This document shows positions 8,301 to 17,313 of a DNA stretch of 64,000 bases, in pieces. Both the position numbers and the translations under genes were made by a program. The notes below the pieces were generated by a model that saw nothing but the letters and a program-made list of their open reading frames with translations, had not been told where the DNA came from and made no database searches. Positions within the stretch are counted from its first letter, which is position 1; every line of letters begins with the position of its first letter. Source of the stretch: Myxococcota bacterium (GTDB taxonomy: Bacteria; Myxococcota_A; Polyangia; Polyangiales; Houyiibacteriaceae); contig JANQQS010000078.1 in the NCBI GenBank assembly GCA_028284955.1, positions 46,666 through 110,665 of the forward strand. The letters run 5' to 3'.

Positions 8301-9449
8301 GTGTCCACCAGTCGACGCACACCGCTCCATCCAATCCACCGGTCCCTCGGGGCACGCATGGTCCCATTCGCGGGCTGGGACATGCCCGTGCAGTACGAAT
8401 CGATCGTCAAAGAACATCATCGGGTCCGCTCCAGCGTTGGCCTCTTCGACGTGTCCCACATGGGCCAACTGGAAGTGCGAGGTCCGCGCGCGCTCGAAAC
8501 CATCAACCGGCTCATCACCGGCTCACCAATGCATGTTCCCGATGGCGGCGCCTTGTACACTCTCTGCTGCAACGCAGAAGGCGGAATCCACGACGATCTC
8601 ATCGTCTATCGACACCACACGGAGCTCGCCTCGATCATCTGCAACGCCGGAAATCGAACGAAGATCGCGAGTCTTGTGCAGGACGCCGCGGATGGCGCGT
8701 GCGACTTCGTCAACCGGTCGGACGAACGAGCGCTTCTGGCTCTCCAAGGCCCGCGGGCAGCCGAGGTTCTTGGCCTCGTCGGCGCAAATCGTGCCCAAGA
8801 ACTTCGTCCATTCCGATTCGCTCAGATTTCCGTGGCGGGGTCCGAGTGCATGGTCGCGCGAACCGGGTACACCGGTGAAGACGGTTTTGAGCTTTCGTGT
8901 TCAGCAGACCACGCCCCCGCCCTCTGGAACGCTCTCACCGACGCGGGAGAGCCCTGCGAAATCGGGCCTGCGGGATTGGGTTGTCGCGACACGCTGCGGC
9001 TCGAAGCCCGGCTCCTGTTGTACGGCAATGACATTGACGAGACGACAAACCCCTTCGAAGCCGGGTTGGGATGGGTCGTAAAGCTTGACAGTGGAGACTT
9101 CGTCGGCCGCGACGCCCTGCAAAAGATCAAAGCAGAGCGAAAAACCAAAGCAGGGGGAACGGAGAGACGACTGGTTGGGTTTCGAATGATCGGCCGCGGC
9201 ATCGCGCGCCACGGATACCCGATCGTCGACATCGATGGAACCGCGCTCGGCGTGGTGACCAGCGGCTCGCCGGGCCCTACGGTTGGCAGCAATATCGGTC
9301 TCGGCTACGTCCCTACGGACAAAACCGCGATCGGCACCAAGGTGGGCATTCGAATTCGCGAAAAGACCGTCGACGCGGAGGTCGTAGCCACACCGTTTTA
9401 TCGTCGACCCCGTTTGTCTGAACCACGAGGTCCATCCAAAAACGAGTAG
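8301..9449 (+). CDS. gcvT: Glycine cleavage system T protein (aminomethyltransferase)
   Basis: This enzyme transfers the methylene group from the aminomethyl-lipoyl H protein to tetrahydrofolate, releasing ammonia. The 382-residue product starts with TPLHPIHRSLGARMVPFAGW, the characteristic GcvT N-terminus, has VGLFDVSHMGQLEVRG, and the later TGYTGEDGFELSC and glycine-cleavage C-terminal barrel domain (VGFRMIGRGIARHGYPI). The GTG at 8301 gives the standard start. It is the first gene of a gcvT-gcvH-gcvPA run, 5 bp ahead of gcvH. Confidence 0.96.
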   Translation: MSTSRRTPLHPIHRSLGARMVPFAGWDMPVQYESIVKEHHRVRSSVGLFDVSHMGQLEVRGPRALETINRLITGSPMHVPDGGALYTLCCNAEGGIHDDLIVYRHHTELASIICNAGNRTKIASLVQDAADGACDFVNRSDERALLALQGPRAAEVLGLVGANRAQELRPFRFAQISVAGSECMVARTGYTGEDGFELSCSADHAPALWNALTDAGEPCEIGPAGLGCRDTLRLEARLLLYGNDIDETTNPFEAGLGWVVKLDSGDFVGRDALQKIKAERKTKAGGTERRLVGFRMIGRGIARHGYPIVDIDGTALGVVTSGSPGPTVGSNIGLGYVPTDKTAIGTKVGIRIREKTVDAEVVATPFYRRPRLSEPRGPSKNE

Positions 9450-9454
9450 GAAGC

Positions 9455-9844
9455 ATGGCATACCCCAGTGACTTAAAGTACACAAAGGACCACGAATGGG
9501 CGCGGCAAGAGGATGGCCTCGTCCGCGTGGGCGTAACCGCATACGCGGTTCAGCAGCTTGGTGACGTAACTCTGATCGACCTTCCACCGGTCGGCTCCGA
9601 TGTGCAGGCGCAGGAACGTTTCGGCGACATCGAGTCCGTAAAAACGGTGAGCGAGCTCTTCGCTCCCATCGGCGGCGAGATCGTGGAGATCAATACGGAG
9701 CTCGAGTCCAGCCCTGAGCTGGTCAACGAAGGGCCCTACGACCGCGGATGGATGATCCTGATCCGGCCTTCGGACCCGGGGGAGCTCAACCGGCTGATGG
9801 ACCCTCCCGCGTACGAAGACTTTGTCGGAAGCCTCGAAGGCTAG
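9455..9844 (+). CDS. gcvH: Glycine cleavage system H protein
   Basis: Lipoyl-carrying shuttle of the glycine cleavage complex. The 129-residue length is normal. The lipoylation motif GDIESVKTVSELFAP is present, with Lys63 as the attachment site, and the N-terminal YTKDHEWARQE and the GGEIVEIN segment are typical. The gene lies 5 bp after gcvT and about 50 bp ahead of gcvPA, so the three are almost certainly cotranscribed. Confidence 0.97.
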   Translation: MAYPSDLKYTKDHEWARQEDGLVRVGVTAYAVQQLGDVTLIDLPPVGSDVQAQERFGDIESVKTVSELFAPIGGEIVEINTELESSPELVNEGPYDRGWMILIRPSDPGELNRLMDPPAYEDFVGSLEG

Positions 9845-9895
9845 CCGCAGCCCGTCACCATCCTATCGTCAACGAATCCAGATAGCGGGAAGCAA

Positions 9896-11248
9896 ATGCG
9901 ATATCTGCCGCATACCGAACAAGAGATCCGCGCGATGTTGAATCGTATTGGCGTGCGCTCCATCGACCAGCTCTTCGAAACGATACCCCCGAACCAGCGT
10001 ATCGAAGGGCTCAACATCGAAAAGGGAATCGACGAAGCACAGCTGATGCGCGAGCTATCCGAACTCGCGGCGGAGAATCAAACGTCCGGGGTGCGCGCGT
10101 TTTTGGGCGGCGGCATGTACGACCACCATATCCCTCCCGCGGTCGACCAGCTCCTGCTTCGAAGTGAATTCTACACTGCCTACACACCCTATCAGGCGGA
10201 ACTATCCCAAGGCACACTGCAGGCGACCTACGAGTTTCAGACCATGGTCTGTCAGATCCTAGGCACGGAAATCGCGAACGCGTCGATGTACTGTGGGGCC
10301 AGCGCCGCCGCGGAAGCTGTGCTCATGGCTCGACGCGTGACCCGGAAAAACCGTTGCGTACTCAGCCAGGGGCTTCACCCTCATTACATAGAAGCGATCC
10401 GCGGATATCAAAGCGGCATCGACGGCGGCGAGACCAACATCGACATGGTTGGCCTCGATTCGGCGGGGACCACAAACGGTGGTGACCTTGAAACGATCAT
10501 CGACGACAACACGGCGGCGGTGGTGGTGGGGTACCCCAACTTCTTGGGTTGTGTCGAACACCTGGGGCGTTTGAGAACACTCGCTGCCGCGCGGGGGGCT
10601 TTTTTGATCACGACCACCGCCGAGCCGTATGCACTCTCGCTCATCAAACCACCGGGGGCGTTCGATGCCGACGTGTGCGTGGGCGAAGGGCAAGCCCTTG
10701 CCGTACCTCCGCAGCTGGGAGGCCCTGGAGTCGGCCTGTTCGGGTGCAAAGAGCGCTATGTCCGCAACATGCCTGGACGCATTGTGGGCGAAACCGTTGA
10801 CACAAACCAAGAGCGAGGGTTCGTCCTCACGTTGTCCACCCGCGAGCAGCACATTCGCCGGGAACGGGCCACCTCGAACATCTGCACCAATCACGGATTG
10901 ATCGCCCTCGCGTTCGCGATGCGCACCGCGTTGCTCGGACGAACCGGATTTCGCGCAGTGGGGCGCATTTGCCACAGCCGCGCGGAGTATGTGAAGAAGC
11001 GCATTGCTTCGACTCCCGGGTTCTCGCTGCCCTACTCCGCGCCCACGTTCAACGAGTTCGTGGTGCGCGCCGAGCACGGCAGCGCATCAGATCTCTTGGC
11101 GAAACTCGAGAAAAACCAAATCCTGGCCGGAATAGACCTTGGTGCGTACCAAGACGATTGGAAACAAGATTTTCTAGTCGCGGTCACTGAGAAACACGCA
11201 AAAGAGGACCTCGACGCGCTCGTCGACGCTTTGAGAGACGCATCGTGA
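9896..11248 (+). CDS. gcvPA: Glycine dehydrogenase (decarboxylating) subunit 1
   Basis: N-terminal half of the split, two-subunit form of P protein, which decarboxylates glycine and passes the aminomethyl group to the H protein. The 450 residues begin with [20 protein letters not shown], typical for GcvPA, and contain [13 protein letters not shown], the family's invariant segment. In the split enzyme the PLP lysine is carried by GcvPB. No gcvPB occurs here: the next gene, overlapping by 4 nt, is an acyl-CoA carboxylase subunit. The partner subunit must be encoded elsewhere if the system works. Confidence 0.95.
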   Translation: MRYLPHTEQEIRAMLNRIGVRSIDQLFETIPPNQRIEGLNIEKGIDEAQLMRELSELAAENQTSGVRAFLGGGMYDHHIPPAVDQLLLRSEFYTAYTPYQAELSQGTLQATYEFQTMVCQILGTEIANASMYCGASAAAEAVLMARRVTRKNRCVLSQGLHPHYIEAIRGYQSGIDGGETNIDMVGLDSAGTTNGGDLETIIDDNTAAVVVGYPNFLGCVEHLGRLRTLAAARGAFLITTTAEPYALSLIKPPGAFDADVCVGEGQALAVPPQLGGPGVGLFGCKERYVRNMPGRIVGETVDTNQERGFVLTLSTREQHIRRERATSNICTNHGLIALAFAMRTALLGRTGFRAVGRICHSRAEYVKKRIASTPGFSLPYSAPTFNEFVVRAEHGSASDLLAKLEKNQILAGIDLGAYQDDWKQDFLVAVTEKHAKEDLDALVDALRDAS

Positions 11249-12819
11249 GCACCGAACGCCCCCCGGCGTCAGCCCCCGACTCTCCAGCGAAGCGACTTGA
11301 CGAGATGAACCGCCGAGCACTCGAGGGCGGAGGCGAAGAACGAATCGCGCGTCAGCACAACGCGGGCAAGATGACCGCGAGAGAACGAATTGACGCATTC
11401 CTAGACGAAGGGTCGTTCGTCGAAACAGACCGCTTAGTCGTGCACCAGTGTAGCGACTTTGGAATGGAGCAAAAAAAGATCCTTGGAGACGGAGTGGTCA
11501 CCGGTCACGGCACCGTCCACGGACGGCGGGTGTTCGTATTCGCCCACGACTTCACCGTCTTCGGAGGCTCGCTAAGCAGCGCGTTCGCAAACAAAGTCGC
11601 CAAAATTATGGATCTCGCGCTCAAAGTCGGCGCTCCCATCATCGGACTGAATGATTCGGGCGGCGCTCGGATTCAAGAAGGCGTGGTCTCGCTGGCAGGA
11701 TACGCCGAAATCTTCTTGCGCAACACGCTGGCATCGGGCGTCGTCCCTCAGATCAGCGCGATCATGGGCCCCTGCGCGGGGGGCGCAGTCTACAGCCCGG
11801 CGCTCACCGACTTCATCTTCATGGTGAAAAACACCAGCTACATGTTCATCACCGGGCCCGACGTCATCAAAACCGTGACCCATGAAGAGGTCACCAAAGA
11901 AGAGCTCGGCGGAGCCTCCGCGCATGCACGCCGAAGCGGGGTTGCCCACTTCACCAGCGAAGACGACCAGGATTGTTTGGAGTCCATCCGTGAACTGCTG
12001 GGGTATTTACCGAGCAACAATCAAGAAGATCCACCCGCCCGTCCATGCGCCGATCCCGAAGATCGAGAAGATTCAGCCCTGGACAGCTTGGTTCCCGCGG
12101 ATCCGCAGAAGCCCTACGATATCGTCCAGCTCATCGAACGCGTCGCCGACCTCGATTCTTTCCTCCAAGTCCAAGCCGATTTCGCCGCCAACATCGTGAT
12201 CGGATTCGCAAGGTTCGCGGGTCGTCCGGTAGGCATCGTGGCCAATCAGCCCATGGTGCTCGCCGGCTGCCTCGATATCGATGCATCCATCAAAGCCGCG
12301 CGATTTGTCCGCTTCTGCGACTGCTTTCATTTGCCGGTGGTCACCTTTGTCGACGTCCCCGGATTTTTGCCGGGGACGGAACAGGAATACGGGGGCATTA
12401 TCCAGCACGGGGCCAAGTTGCTGTACGCGTTTTGTGAAGCCACGGTTCCCAAAGTGACTGTCATCACGCGGAAAGCATATGGTGGCGCGTACGACGTCAT
12501 GAGCAGCAAGCACATTCGCGGGGATATCAGCTACGCGTTCCCGACGGCGGAAATTGCCGTGATGGGTCCCGACGGCGCGGTCAATATCGTGTACCGCAAA
12601 GAAATCGAGCAGTCGTCCGACCCCGAAGCCACCAAGAACCGGTTCGTTGAGGAATATCGCGAAAAGTTCGCGAACCCTTACAAGGCCGCGGAACTTGGGT
12701 TCATTGACGAGGTGATCGCGCCGCGCACGTCGCGATCTCGAATCTGCCAGGCGCTCGCGATGCTTCGCAACAAGCGAGACGTCAATCCGCCCCGCAAACA
12801 CGGAAACCTACCGCTATAG
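11245..12819 (+). CDS. Acyl-CoA carboxylase carboxyltransferase (beta) subunit, propionyl-CoA type
   Basis: Carboxyltransferase of a biotin-dependent acyl-CoA carboxylase, transferring CO2 from carboxybiotin to propionyl-CoA or a related acyl-CoA; the same family includes methylmalonyl-CoA decarboxylase alpha (MmdA). The 524 residues show the N-terminal [20 protein letters not shown], the oxyanion-hole region [13 protein letters not shown], the [16 protein letters not shown] segment and the C-terminal [17 protein letters not shown]. The GTG start overlaps the gcvPA stop by 4 nt, so translation is coupled. No biotin carboxylase or biotin carrier gene is adjacent, so substrate preference (propionyl versus methylmalonyl) cannot be decided here. 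Confidence 0.92.
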   Translation: MSTERPPASAPDSPAKRLDEMNRRALEGGGEERIARQHNAGKMTARERIDAFLDEGSFVETDRLVVHQCSDFGMEQKKILGDGVVTGHGTVHGRRVFVFAHDFTVFGGSLSSAFANKVAKIMDLALKVGAPIIGLNDSGGARIQEGVVSLAGYAEIFLRNTLASGVVPQISAIMGPCAGGAVYSPALTDFIFMVKNTSYMFITGPDVIKTVTHEEVTKEELGGASAHARRSGVAHFTSEDDQDCLESIRELLGYLPSNNQEDPPARPCADPEDREDSALDSLVPADPQKPYDIVQLIERVADLDSFLQVQADFAANIVIGFARFAGRPVGIVANQPMVLAGCLDIDASIKAARFVRFCDCFHLPVVTFVDVPGFLPGTEQEYGGIIQHGAKLLYAFCEATVPKVTVITRKAYGGAYDVMSSKHIRGDISYAFPTAEIAVMGPDGAVNIVYRKEIEQSSDPEATKNRFVEEYREKFANPYKAAELGFIDEVIAPRTSRSRICQALAMLRNKRDVNPPRKHGNLPL

Positions 12820-12823
12820 ACGG

Positions 12824-13267
12824 TCAGAGCCCGAAATCGGGGTGTCCGCCGAGATAACCGGCCAATCGCGCGCCCCACACGAGGCCCACCGCCGTCACCA
12901 GCACAATCCAAACCGGAGCCGGAAATCGGGATATTGGGTCGGGCGAGCGGCGCGCAACCAGTCCGACCTCGACGAGCACCGCGCGACCGACAATCCAACC
13001 GAAAAGCGGTACCAACACGGGGGCCAAGGGATGCATCGCCCACATGCCCCGGAAATTCAGCGCGACCATCGCGAGCGCCGCACGCGTTAGGCCGCATCCT
13101 GGACATGGGATACCCAACAAGTTCTTGGTAGGGCAAAGCGACACCTCCGCCCACACACACCACGCGAACGCTGCGAGCATGGCGAGAATGCCGGCCGCCG
13201 CAATGTTGGAGCGACGGCCGTCATTGCGACACCGCGGGCTAGAACGATGCTGGGGCGCCTCCACCAC
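12824..13267 (-). CDS. DUF2752 membrane protein
   Basis: A 147-residue protein with the DUF2752 signature: a first membrane helix, then LGIPCPGCGLTRAALAM, a second amphipathic part with HPLAPVLVPLFGW and further spans. The CPGCGLTR motif is diagnostic of the family, whose function is unknown. The start overlaps the end of the upstream DUF4234 gene by 29 nt, so the pair is coupled. It ends 4 bp from the convergent carboxylase gene. A later in-frame start is possible since the first about 20 residues are polar and unremarkable. Confidence 0.82.
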   Translation of the reverse strand: MVEAPQHRSSPRCRNDGRRSNIAAAGILAMLAAFAWCVWAEVSLCPTKNLLGIPCPGCGLTRAALAMVALNFRGMWAMHPLAPVLVPLFGWIVGRAVLVEVGLVARRSPDPISRFPAPVWIVLVTAVGLVWGARLAGYLGGHPDFGL

Positions 13268-13604
13268 TTTCCCAAATTCGGTTCATTTCTTCTTGAACCT
13301 TGGCATATCCATAGCCGCAAAGCAGCATGAACAATAAGAACATCATCCCTTGATCCTGTGCGTTTGCATCGCCCGCGCGCTGCTGAGCTTCCTGGATGTA
13401 TTTGCCATACTTGATCGGCAAATATAGCGCGTAGACGCCGCATAGAAGCGATATCACGATGTCGAGCACGGGATTGATCTCTTCCCGCCCGAGATAGTTA
13501 CGAAGCTCCGTGCCGACCAAGTACCACCAGTAATACGCATACAAACCGCACGTAACCAGACACAATATCCACACCGTCATCGGATTGCGAACTTCGCCTT
13601 TCAT
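13239..13604 (-). CDS. DUF4234 membrane protein
   Basis: A 121-residue integral membrane protein. The opening segment RNPMTVWILCLVTCGLYAYYWWYLVG matches the DUF4234 pattern (RNP, then T.G.Y..YW). Several helices follow, then an amphipathic C-terminus. The ATG at 13604 has an upstream GGGGGAG Shine-Dalgarno. DUF2752 and DUF4234 genes often occur together in myxobacteria-like genomes, but neither has a known biochemical role. A candidate promoter with an internal inverted repeat lies just upstream. Confidence 0.82.
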   Translation of the reverse strand: MKGEVRNPMTVWILCLVTCGLYAYYWWYLVGTELRNYLGREEINPVLDIVISLLCGVYALYLPIKYGKYIQEAQQRAGDANAQDQGMMFLLFMLLCGYGYAKVQEEMNRIWESGGGAPASF

Positions 13605-13632
13605 CGTGAGCTCCCCCCTTTTTGCTCCTGAG

Positions 13633-13662
13633 AATGTACCGACGAGACAAACCGTCGGTCAA
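13633..13662 (-). promoter_or_regulatory. Candidate promoter with inverted repeat in its spacer
   Basis: On the minus strand TTGACC (13657-13662) and TACATT (13633-13638) are separated by 18 bp. The spacer region holds the inverted repeat ACCGACG...CGTCGGT (13638-13659) with an 8-bp centre, a suitable operator for a repressor. It lies about 30 bp upstream of the DUF4234 start. Inference from consensus only. Confidence 0.4.
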
Positions 13663-13839
13663 CACCGAAGCGGAGGATCGCTCCAAGCGGGCTGAGACAG
13701 ACTGCCCAGTTTCGCGTTAGAATGGGCGGGCCCTACGCACCGTCCTAGACGAATATGTGTCTCGTTTCCCTACATCCCCAGCAAGGGAAGCCCGCGTGTT
13801 CCTGAACGCCAGTTGATGCTATAGCCCTCGCGGTTGTCT

Positions 13840-15717
13840 ATGTCTCGTACCTGCCAGCGTTGCCAGCACCAAAACTCCGACGACGCTCGTTTCTGCCTGA
13901 AGTGTGGCGCGATGCTCGAGGTCAACGACGAAAACGATGCCGACCCTCTAATCGGTCGAATTCTGCTCGGTCGGTATCGCGTCAAACAGATGATCGGCGA
14001 AGGCGGGATGGGCAAGGTCTATCTCGCCGAACAAAAAATGGGCACGGCGACTCGAGAAGTGGCCATCAAAACGTTGCACCCCGAGCTGAGCGGCGATCCC
14101 CAGATCGTGGCCCGATTTCATCGCGAATGCGAAACCGTGATCGAATTGCACCACCCCAACACGGTGCAGTTCTACGATTTCGGTGAGCTTGAAGACAAGA
14201 CGCTGATTATCGTGATGGAGCTCATCCGCGGCGAGGACCTTGCACATGTGCTGGGACGTGGCCCGATCAATATCGATCGAACCAATCGCTTGCTCATTCA
14301 AATCTGCGGTTCCCTCCACGAAGCCCACCAACGAGGAATCGTTCATCGAGACCTCAAGCCTGAAAACATCTTGCTCACAGAGCGAGGTGGTCAAACCGAT
14401 TTCGTCAAAGTGTTGGATTTCGGAATCGCAAAACGCAGCGAAGCCGAAGATGATTCCCGCGCCAAGCTCACCAAGCAAGGCATGGTGCTCGGCACACCCC
14501 CGTATATGAGCCCCGAGCAATTCAGCGGTCAGGCTCTCGACGCTCGCTCGGATATCTACTCTCTAGGCGTAATGACCTACGAGATGGTCACCGCGCATCT
14601 TCCGTTTCAAGCAAACACACCGTGGGAATGGGCCACCCAACACCTTACCTCTCCGCCGCTCCCCATCGAAACCTATCCTCAAGGTGCGAGTCTAAACGAT
14701 CGTCAGAAGGCCGCGATCGCGCGCGCGCTGTCGAAAGATAGAGACGCGCGACCTGCCGATGCGCTCACGTTTATGCGAGAGTTCACTGGGTTAAACGACG
14801 CGCAGAGCGCGTGGACCATGGCGACAAGCCCCGGAATGCAATCCAGCGCTGCAGCGTCCGTTGGCGATCATCAACCGCGACCCGCCGTGGGAACGCCGCA
14901 GCCGATGTCGAACCATTCGGGAGCGATGCAGTCGCACGCCGGAGAACACTTTTCATCGGAAGCGTTTCCTCTGCCGACCAGCTCAAACGTCGGGAGACTT
15001 CTCGCCATCGTAGGCGTGCTGGCCGTCATGTTGACGGGGGGCGCGGCAGGCGCGCTGTGGTGGTGGACACAGCAAGACGATCCTTCGGAACAATCCGGCA
15101 CGGGAAGCGCCGTAGCCGATCAAGGGAGCACCGGCGCGAACACGTCTGACACGCCACCAACCAAAACGAAATCGCCGAATCCCAATGAGGCCTCGCGTCA
15201 GGTTCCTTCGACTCCGCCTTCGCAACCGAACTCAGAGGAAACGAACTCGAAAGTGCCGAATTCGAAGGGGACGAAGCCAGAGAAAGCGAAAACCCAAAGC
15301 ACGAAGCAATCGACGTCCAAGAGGAAACCTCCGAAACGAAATCCGAAACGCCCCGACCGTCCTCCGACCAAGGTTGCCGATCCAGTCAAACAACCGGATC
15401 CAGTCAAACAACCGAATCCAGTCGCGCCGAACGAAGCGCAAGCAAAGCTCCAAGCCGGACAGGCCGCACTTCAGACAAACGACGTACCCGTCGCGGTACG
15501 AAATCTGGCGGCGGCACAGCGACTGTTGGGGCGCACCGACTCGGGTGTGCGTGCGCTCCAGACCTCGGTCGCTCGCGTCGGCAGCAACAAGGTGGGCATT
15601 CTTATGCAGCAGGGAAACTGCCCCGCGGCGCAAGCACTCTACCGAAAGCTTCGATCGGTGGGCGCCGAACGCGCATCGCGGCAGCATTTCGCGGGAGACT
15701 GGTGCCGACGTCCATGA
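13840..15717 (+). CDS. Ser/Thr protein kinase with N-terminal zinc ribbon and TM anchor
   Basis: The ATG at 13840 is preferred over the TTG at 13834. The product has 625 residues: a four-Cys zinc ribbon (CQRC...FCLKC, Cys 5, 8, 19, 22), a Hanks-type kinase domain at about 45-305 (GEGGMGKVYLAEQ, VAIKTL, HRDLKPENILL, DFGIAKR, GTPPYMSPEQ), a low-complexity linker, one membrane helix near residue 395 (LLAIVGVLAVMLTGGAAGAL), and a Lys/Pro/Ser-rich exterior region ending in a TPR-like helical part (AQAKLQAGQAALQ). All catalytic residues are intact. The extracytoplasmic part is probably a sensor. It contains an 18-bp tandem repeat (15379-15423). Confidence 0.94.
   Translation: MSRTCQRCQHQNSDDARFCLKCGAMLEVNDENDADPLIGRILLGRYRVKQMIGEGGMGKVYLAEQKMGTATREVAIKTLHPELSGDPQIVARFHRECETVIELHHPNTVQFYDFGELEDKTLIIVMELIRGEDLAHVLGRGPINIDRTNRLLIQICGSLHEAHQRGIVHRDLKPENILLTERGGQTDFVKVLDFGIAKRSEAEDDSRAKLTKQGMVLGTPPYMSPEQFSGQALDARSDIYSLGVMTYEMVTAHLPFQANTPWEWATQHLTSPPLPIETYPQGASLNDRQKAAIARALSKDRDARPADALTFMREFTGLNDAQSAWTMATSPGMQSSAAASVGDHQPRPAVGTPQPMSNHSGAMQSHAGEHFSSEAFPLPTSSNVGRLLAIVGVLAVMLTGGAAGALWWWTQQDDPSEQSGTGSAVADQGSTGANTSDTPPTKTKSPNPNEASRQVPSTPPSQPNSEETNSKVPNSKGTKPEKAKTQSTKQSTSKRKPPKRNPKRPDRPPTKVADPVKQPDPVKQPNPVAPNEAQAKLQAGQAALQTNDVPVAVRNLAAAQRLLGRTDSGVRALQTSVARVGSNKVGILMQQGNCPAAQALYRKLRSVGAERASRQHFAGDWCRRP
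15379..15423 (+). repeat. In-frame 18-bp tandem repeat
   Basis: GATCCAGTCAAACAACCG occurs twice in direct succession (15379-15396, 15397-15414) and a third partial copy follows. It encodes DPVKQP repeats in the extracytoplasmic linker of the kinase. The unit is a multiple of three, so copy-number change would keep the frame. Confidence 0.85.
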
Positions 15718-15942
15718 GCCAACCAACCCACGCTTCGTTCACGATCGCACGAAGTTAAATCAGAAAAAAAGTTTCCAGAGTACAAATCGAAAGTCCGACG
15801 TCTGCGCTCAAAGTGCTTGCGCCCACCGCGACCGTCTGTGATGCTCCGGGCATAGTATCGCTACAAGGCCACAGAGCCTGCTCGCGGCCGTCGCCGCATC
15901 TGTCTCAAAGCTCCCCGTAACACTGTCGTTGTTGTATTTTTT

Positions 15943-15970
15943 TTGACGAGTGGAGCGCGCAATCTTTACT
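15943..15970 (+). promoter_or_regulatory. Candidate promoter of the 16010-16366 gene
   Basis: TTGACG (15943-15948) and TTTACT (15965-15970) are spaced by 16 bp and lie 40 bp upstream of a well-placed Shine-Dalgarno and ATG at 16010. A T-run precedes the -35. The remainder of 15718-16009 shows no gene. Confidence 0.4.
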
Positions 15971-16009
15971 CACCATGGGTACGCCTGGGATCTAGCGTCG
16001 GAGGTGTCG

Positions 16010-16366
16010 ATGCCTTTACAGCGAATCTCTGAAATTTTTGGCTTTGCACACAAGACAACGCCAGAAAACATCCGTGCTCAGGGGGCGCACCCTAGCGCAA
16101 CCAATGCGTCCGCTCGTGCTAACCCAGACGAGAGGAATATTGCGGTTCGAAACGGAAACAATACCGTCCCCTGGGAACAAATTTGTGGCCGCCAAGACTG
16201 CCGCGGACGTTGGGTCGCGCTGCAATCGTGTCGCTACGATTCAACCACCGGTCGGGCTGCCGAAGGTACCGTGGTGGATATGGACGATGACCTCGCGGAG
16301 CTATGCAGCCGTGTAAGTGCATCGGATTGGAAAGATTGCGCCATTGTGTATTGCGCCGATCGCTAG
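16010..16366 (+). CDS. Small Cys-containing protein of unknown function, 118 aa
   Basis: The ATG at 16010 is preferred to upstream starts because GGAGG lies 5-6 nt before it and a promoter-like element precedes. The protein begins MPLQRISEIFGFAH, has a polar middle, and a C-terminal half with six Cys in the order ICGRQDC, QSC, ELC, KDC, VYC, ending CADR. The two CX4C pairs suggest disulphides or a metal site, but there is no signal peptide or membrane span. I do not recognise the family. It stands alone between the Ser/Thr kinase and the ECF sigma operon; the following 16367-16659 stretch shows no convincing gene. Confidence 0.5.
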   Translation: MPLQRISEIFGFAHKTTPENIRAQGAHPSATNASARANPDERNIAVRNGNNTVPWEQICGRQDCRGRWVALQSCRYDSTTGRAAEGTVVDMDDDLAELCSRVSASDWKDCAIVYCADR

Positions 16367-16659
16367 CCGTCCGTATTCGAGCGACGTGGCCGTCGGAAAA
16401 CAAACATAGTCAAAAAAAAGTGAGCCGATTTCTGAACCGCGGTGCACTCCGACGATGTGGAGCTAGATCCCTCATCAATCAGGGCAGAAACCGAGTTCGG
16501 GCGATATAGCGGGTCCGCAAACCCCAGACGAGCCGCGAATTTCTGGCGCACGGTCTACTCTGACAGTGGTTCGATTGCGACTGTCGAGGCAGATCCACGA
16601 AAACGCGTGCCAGACGCGCGTGGTACGAAAAATGCTCAATCAGTGCATGTTCCGCAGCG

Positions 16660-17313
16660 ATGCAAAAATCGGCCTCCATGGACGTGATTGGAACCCACGC
16701 TGGGTTGGGTTCCCAGGCGGTCTCTGCAAGCGCAGCGACCGACGAGGTAGCGGGCTCTCGACCTTTTGAGACGGTGTATCGATCATACGCGCCGTACGTA
16801 GCCACGATCGGGTTTCGGATTCTCGGAAATTCGGCCGAAGTCGACGATCTAGTACAGGACGTATTCATCGAGGCCCATCGCAGCCTCGATCGCCTTCGCA
16901 ACAAGAACGCCATCAAAGGATGGCTCGCTACCGTCACGGTGCGCATGGCGCGTCGACGCCTTCGCTGGAAGAAAGCGCGCCGGTTTGTTGGACTCGATAT
17001 TCTCACCTACGACGCAGACTATGCTAGCAGCGAACTTTCTCCCGAAGACGCAGCACAGCTAAGCGCGGTCTACGGCATCCTCGAGCGCATCTCCGTAGAG
17101 CAGCGGCTCGCTTGGACATTGCGGCATGCCCTCGGAGAATCGATGGAACGTGTCGCCGAACTTTGTGGGTGTTCCGTATCGACCGCCAAACGTCGTGTGA
17201 CTGCTGCGCACAAGACCATTCAACGGCGATTGGTGACGCGCGCCAACCGACCAAAAACTTCTTTATCGGATGAACGTTCCGCGGATAAGGAGGGTTGCTC
17301 ATGGACAACCTGA
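16660..17313 (+). CDS. ECF-type RNA polymerase sigma factor
   Basis: A 217-residue sigma-70-family ECF factor. Region 2 reads YRSYAPYVATIGFRILGN then VDDLVQDVFIEAHRSL and IKGWLATVTVRMARRRLR; region 4 carries the helix-turn-helix MERVAELCGCSVSTAKRRV. The start could be ATG 16660 or ATG 16678; neither has a strong ribosome-binding site. The stop overlaps the start of the FecR-like gene by 13 nt, which couples a sigma factor to its likely regulator. It should direct transcription of this operon or of envelope genes. Confidence 0.92.
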   Translation: MQKSASMDVIGTHAGLGSQAVSASAATDEVAGSRPFETVYRSYAPYVATIGFRILGNSAEVDDLVQDVFIEAHRSLDRLRNKNAIKGWLATVTVRMARRRLRWKKARRFVGLDILTYDADYASSELSPEDAAQLSAVYGILERISVEQRLAWTLRHALGESMERVAELCGCSVSTAKRRVTAAHKTIQRRLVTRANRPKTSLSDERSADKEGCSWTT

